Origin: Chara braunii | Taxonomy: Eukaryota > Streptophyta > Charophyceae > Charales > Characeae | Assembly: GCA_003427395.1 (NCBI GenBank) | Contig: BFEA01000265.1 | Span: forward strand, 1,484,993-1,511,367 | DNA: 26,375 nucleotides | Direction: 5' to 3' | Part shown: piece by piece, positions 26,305-26,375 of the stretch | Layout: each line of letters begins with the position of its first letter | How positions within the stretch are numbered: position 1 is the stretch's first letter | The notes under the pieces: generated by a model | Told to the model about the DNA's origin: nothing | What the model saw: the letters and a program-made list of their open reading frames with translations, nothing else | Databases searched by the model: none | Position numbers and translations under genes: made by a program

Positions 26305-26375
26305 AGGCTTTCCTCCCTGATCCTCTCCCCCACCCACCCCACCTATCAGTTGCCACGTGGCTTGAGCAAAAAAAA

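Overview
The window reads as repeat-rich nuclear DNA of a green plant or streptophyte alga. It holds intron-type splice signals, a plant L1-type LINE, a Ty3/gypsy element with a chromodomain-like tail, a plant-type initiator-tRNA-Met primer-binding site, SINE-like repeats with A tails and many (CT)n tracts. The CCHC / coiled-coil / GIY-YIG element in the middle resembles families I associate with charophyte algae such as Chara. That assignment is an inference. No tRNA, rRNA, CRISPR array or bacterial operon was seen, and no clearly intact host gene.

Layout. 1-500: (CT)n, a 30-bp minisatellite and a short hexamer repeat. About 500-1000: a decayed LINE endonuclease piece on the minus strand. 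1146-2313: 3' end of a retroelement (called element P here) with a 393-bp tandem duplication and an internal (CT)n tract. 2311-2480: SINE-like copy. 2549-2592: G-rich run. About 2600-7513 (minus): two related L1-like LINE copies fused end to end. The left copy keeps endonuclease, half of the RT and the C-terminal zinc region. The right copy keeps the other half of the RT. 7514-11362: element P itself on the plus strand, with zinc knuckle, K/E-rich coiled coil (internally duplicated), SAP-like motif and GIY-YIG nuclease, but no RT; it ends in the same 3' region as the copy at 1146-2313.

11364-12700 is AT-rich with CGAACG-type hairpin blocks and a second SINE-like copy. 12830-13920 (minus) carries one or more exon-like segments, including a Josephin- or protease-like and Cys-rich reading frame. 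14050-14803 has two short tandem arrays. 15279-16588 is a large inverted repeat with 539-bp arms and extra direct copies of one segment. 17278-17440 (minus) is an exon-like segment coding two membrane spans. 18640-19310 is a degenerate ~66-bp repeat field with a third SINE-like copy. 20222-20560 is an in-phase 168-bp duplication.

21949-25945 (minus) is a nearly complete Ty3/gypsy gag-pol (zinc knuckle, protease, RT, RNase H, integrase, chromodomain-like tail). It is broken by frameshifts and a stop but otherwise well preserved, so probably young. At 26293 a primer-binding site in the opposite orientation marks a second LTR element that runs off the window. Most of the content is therefore nested and decayed mobile DNA; the element P remnant and the large inverted repeat are the two most unusual parts.
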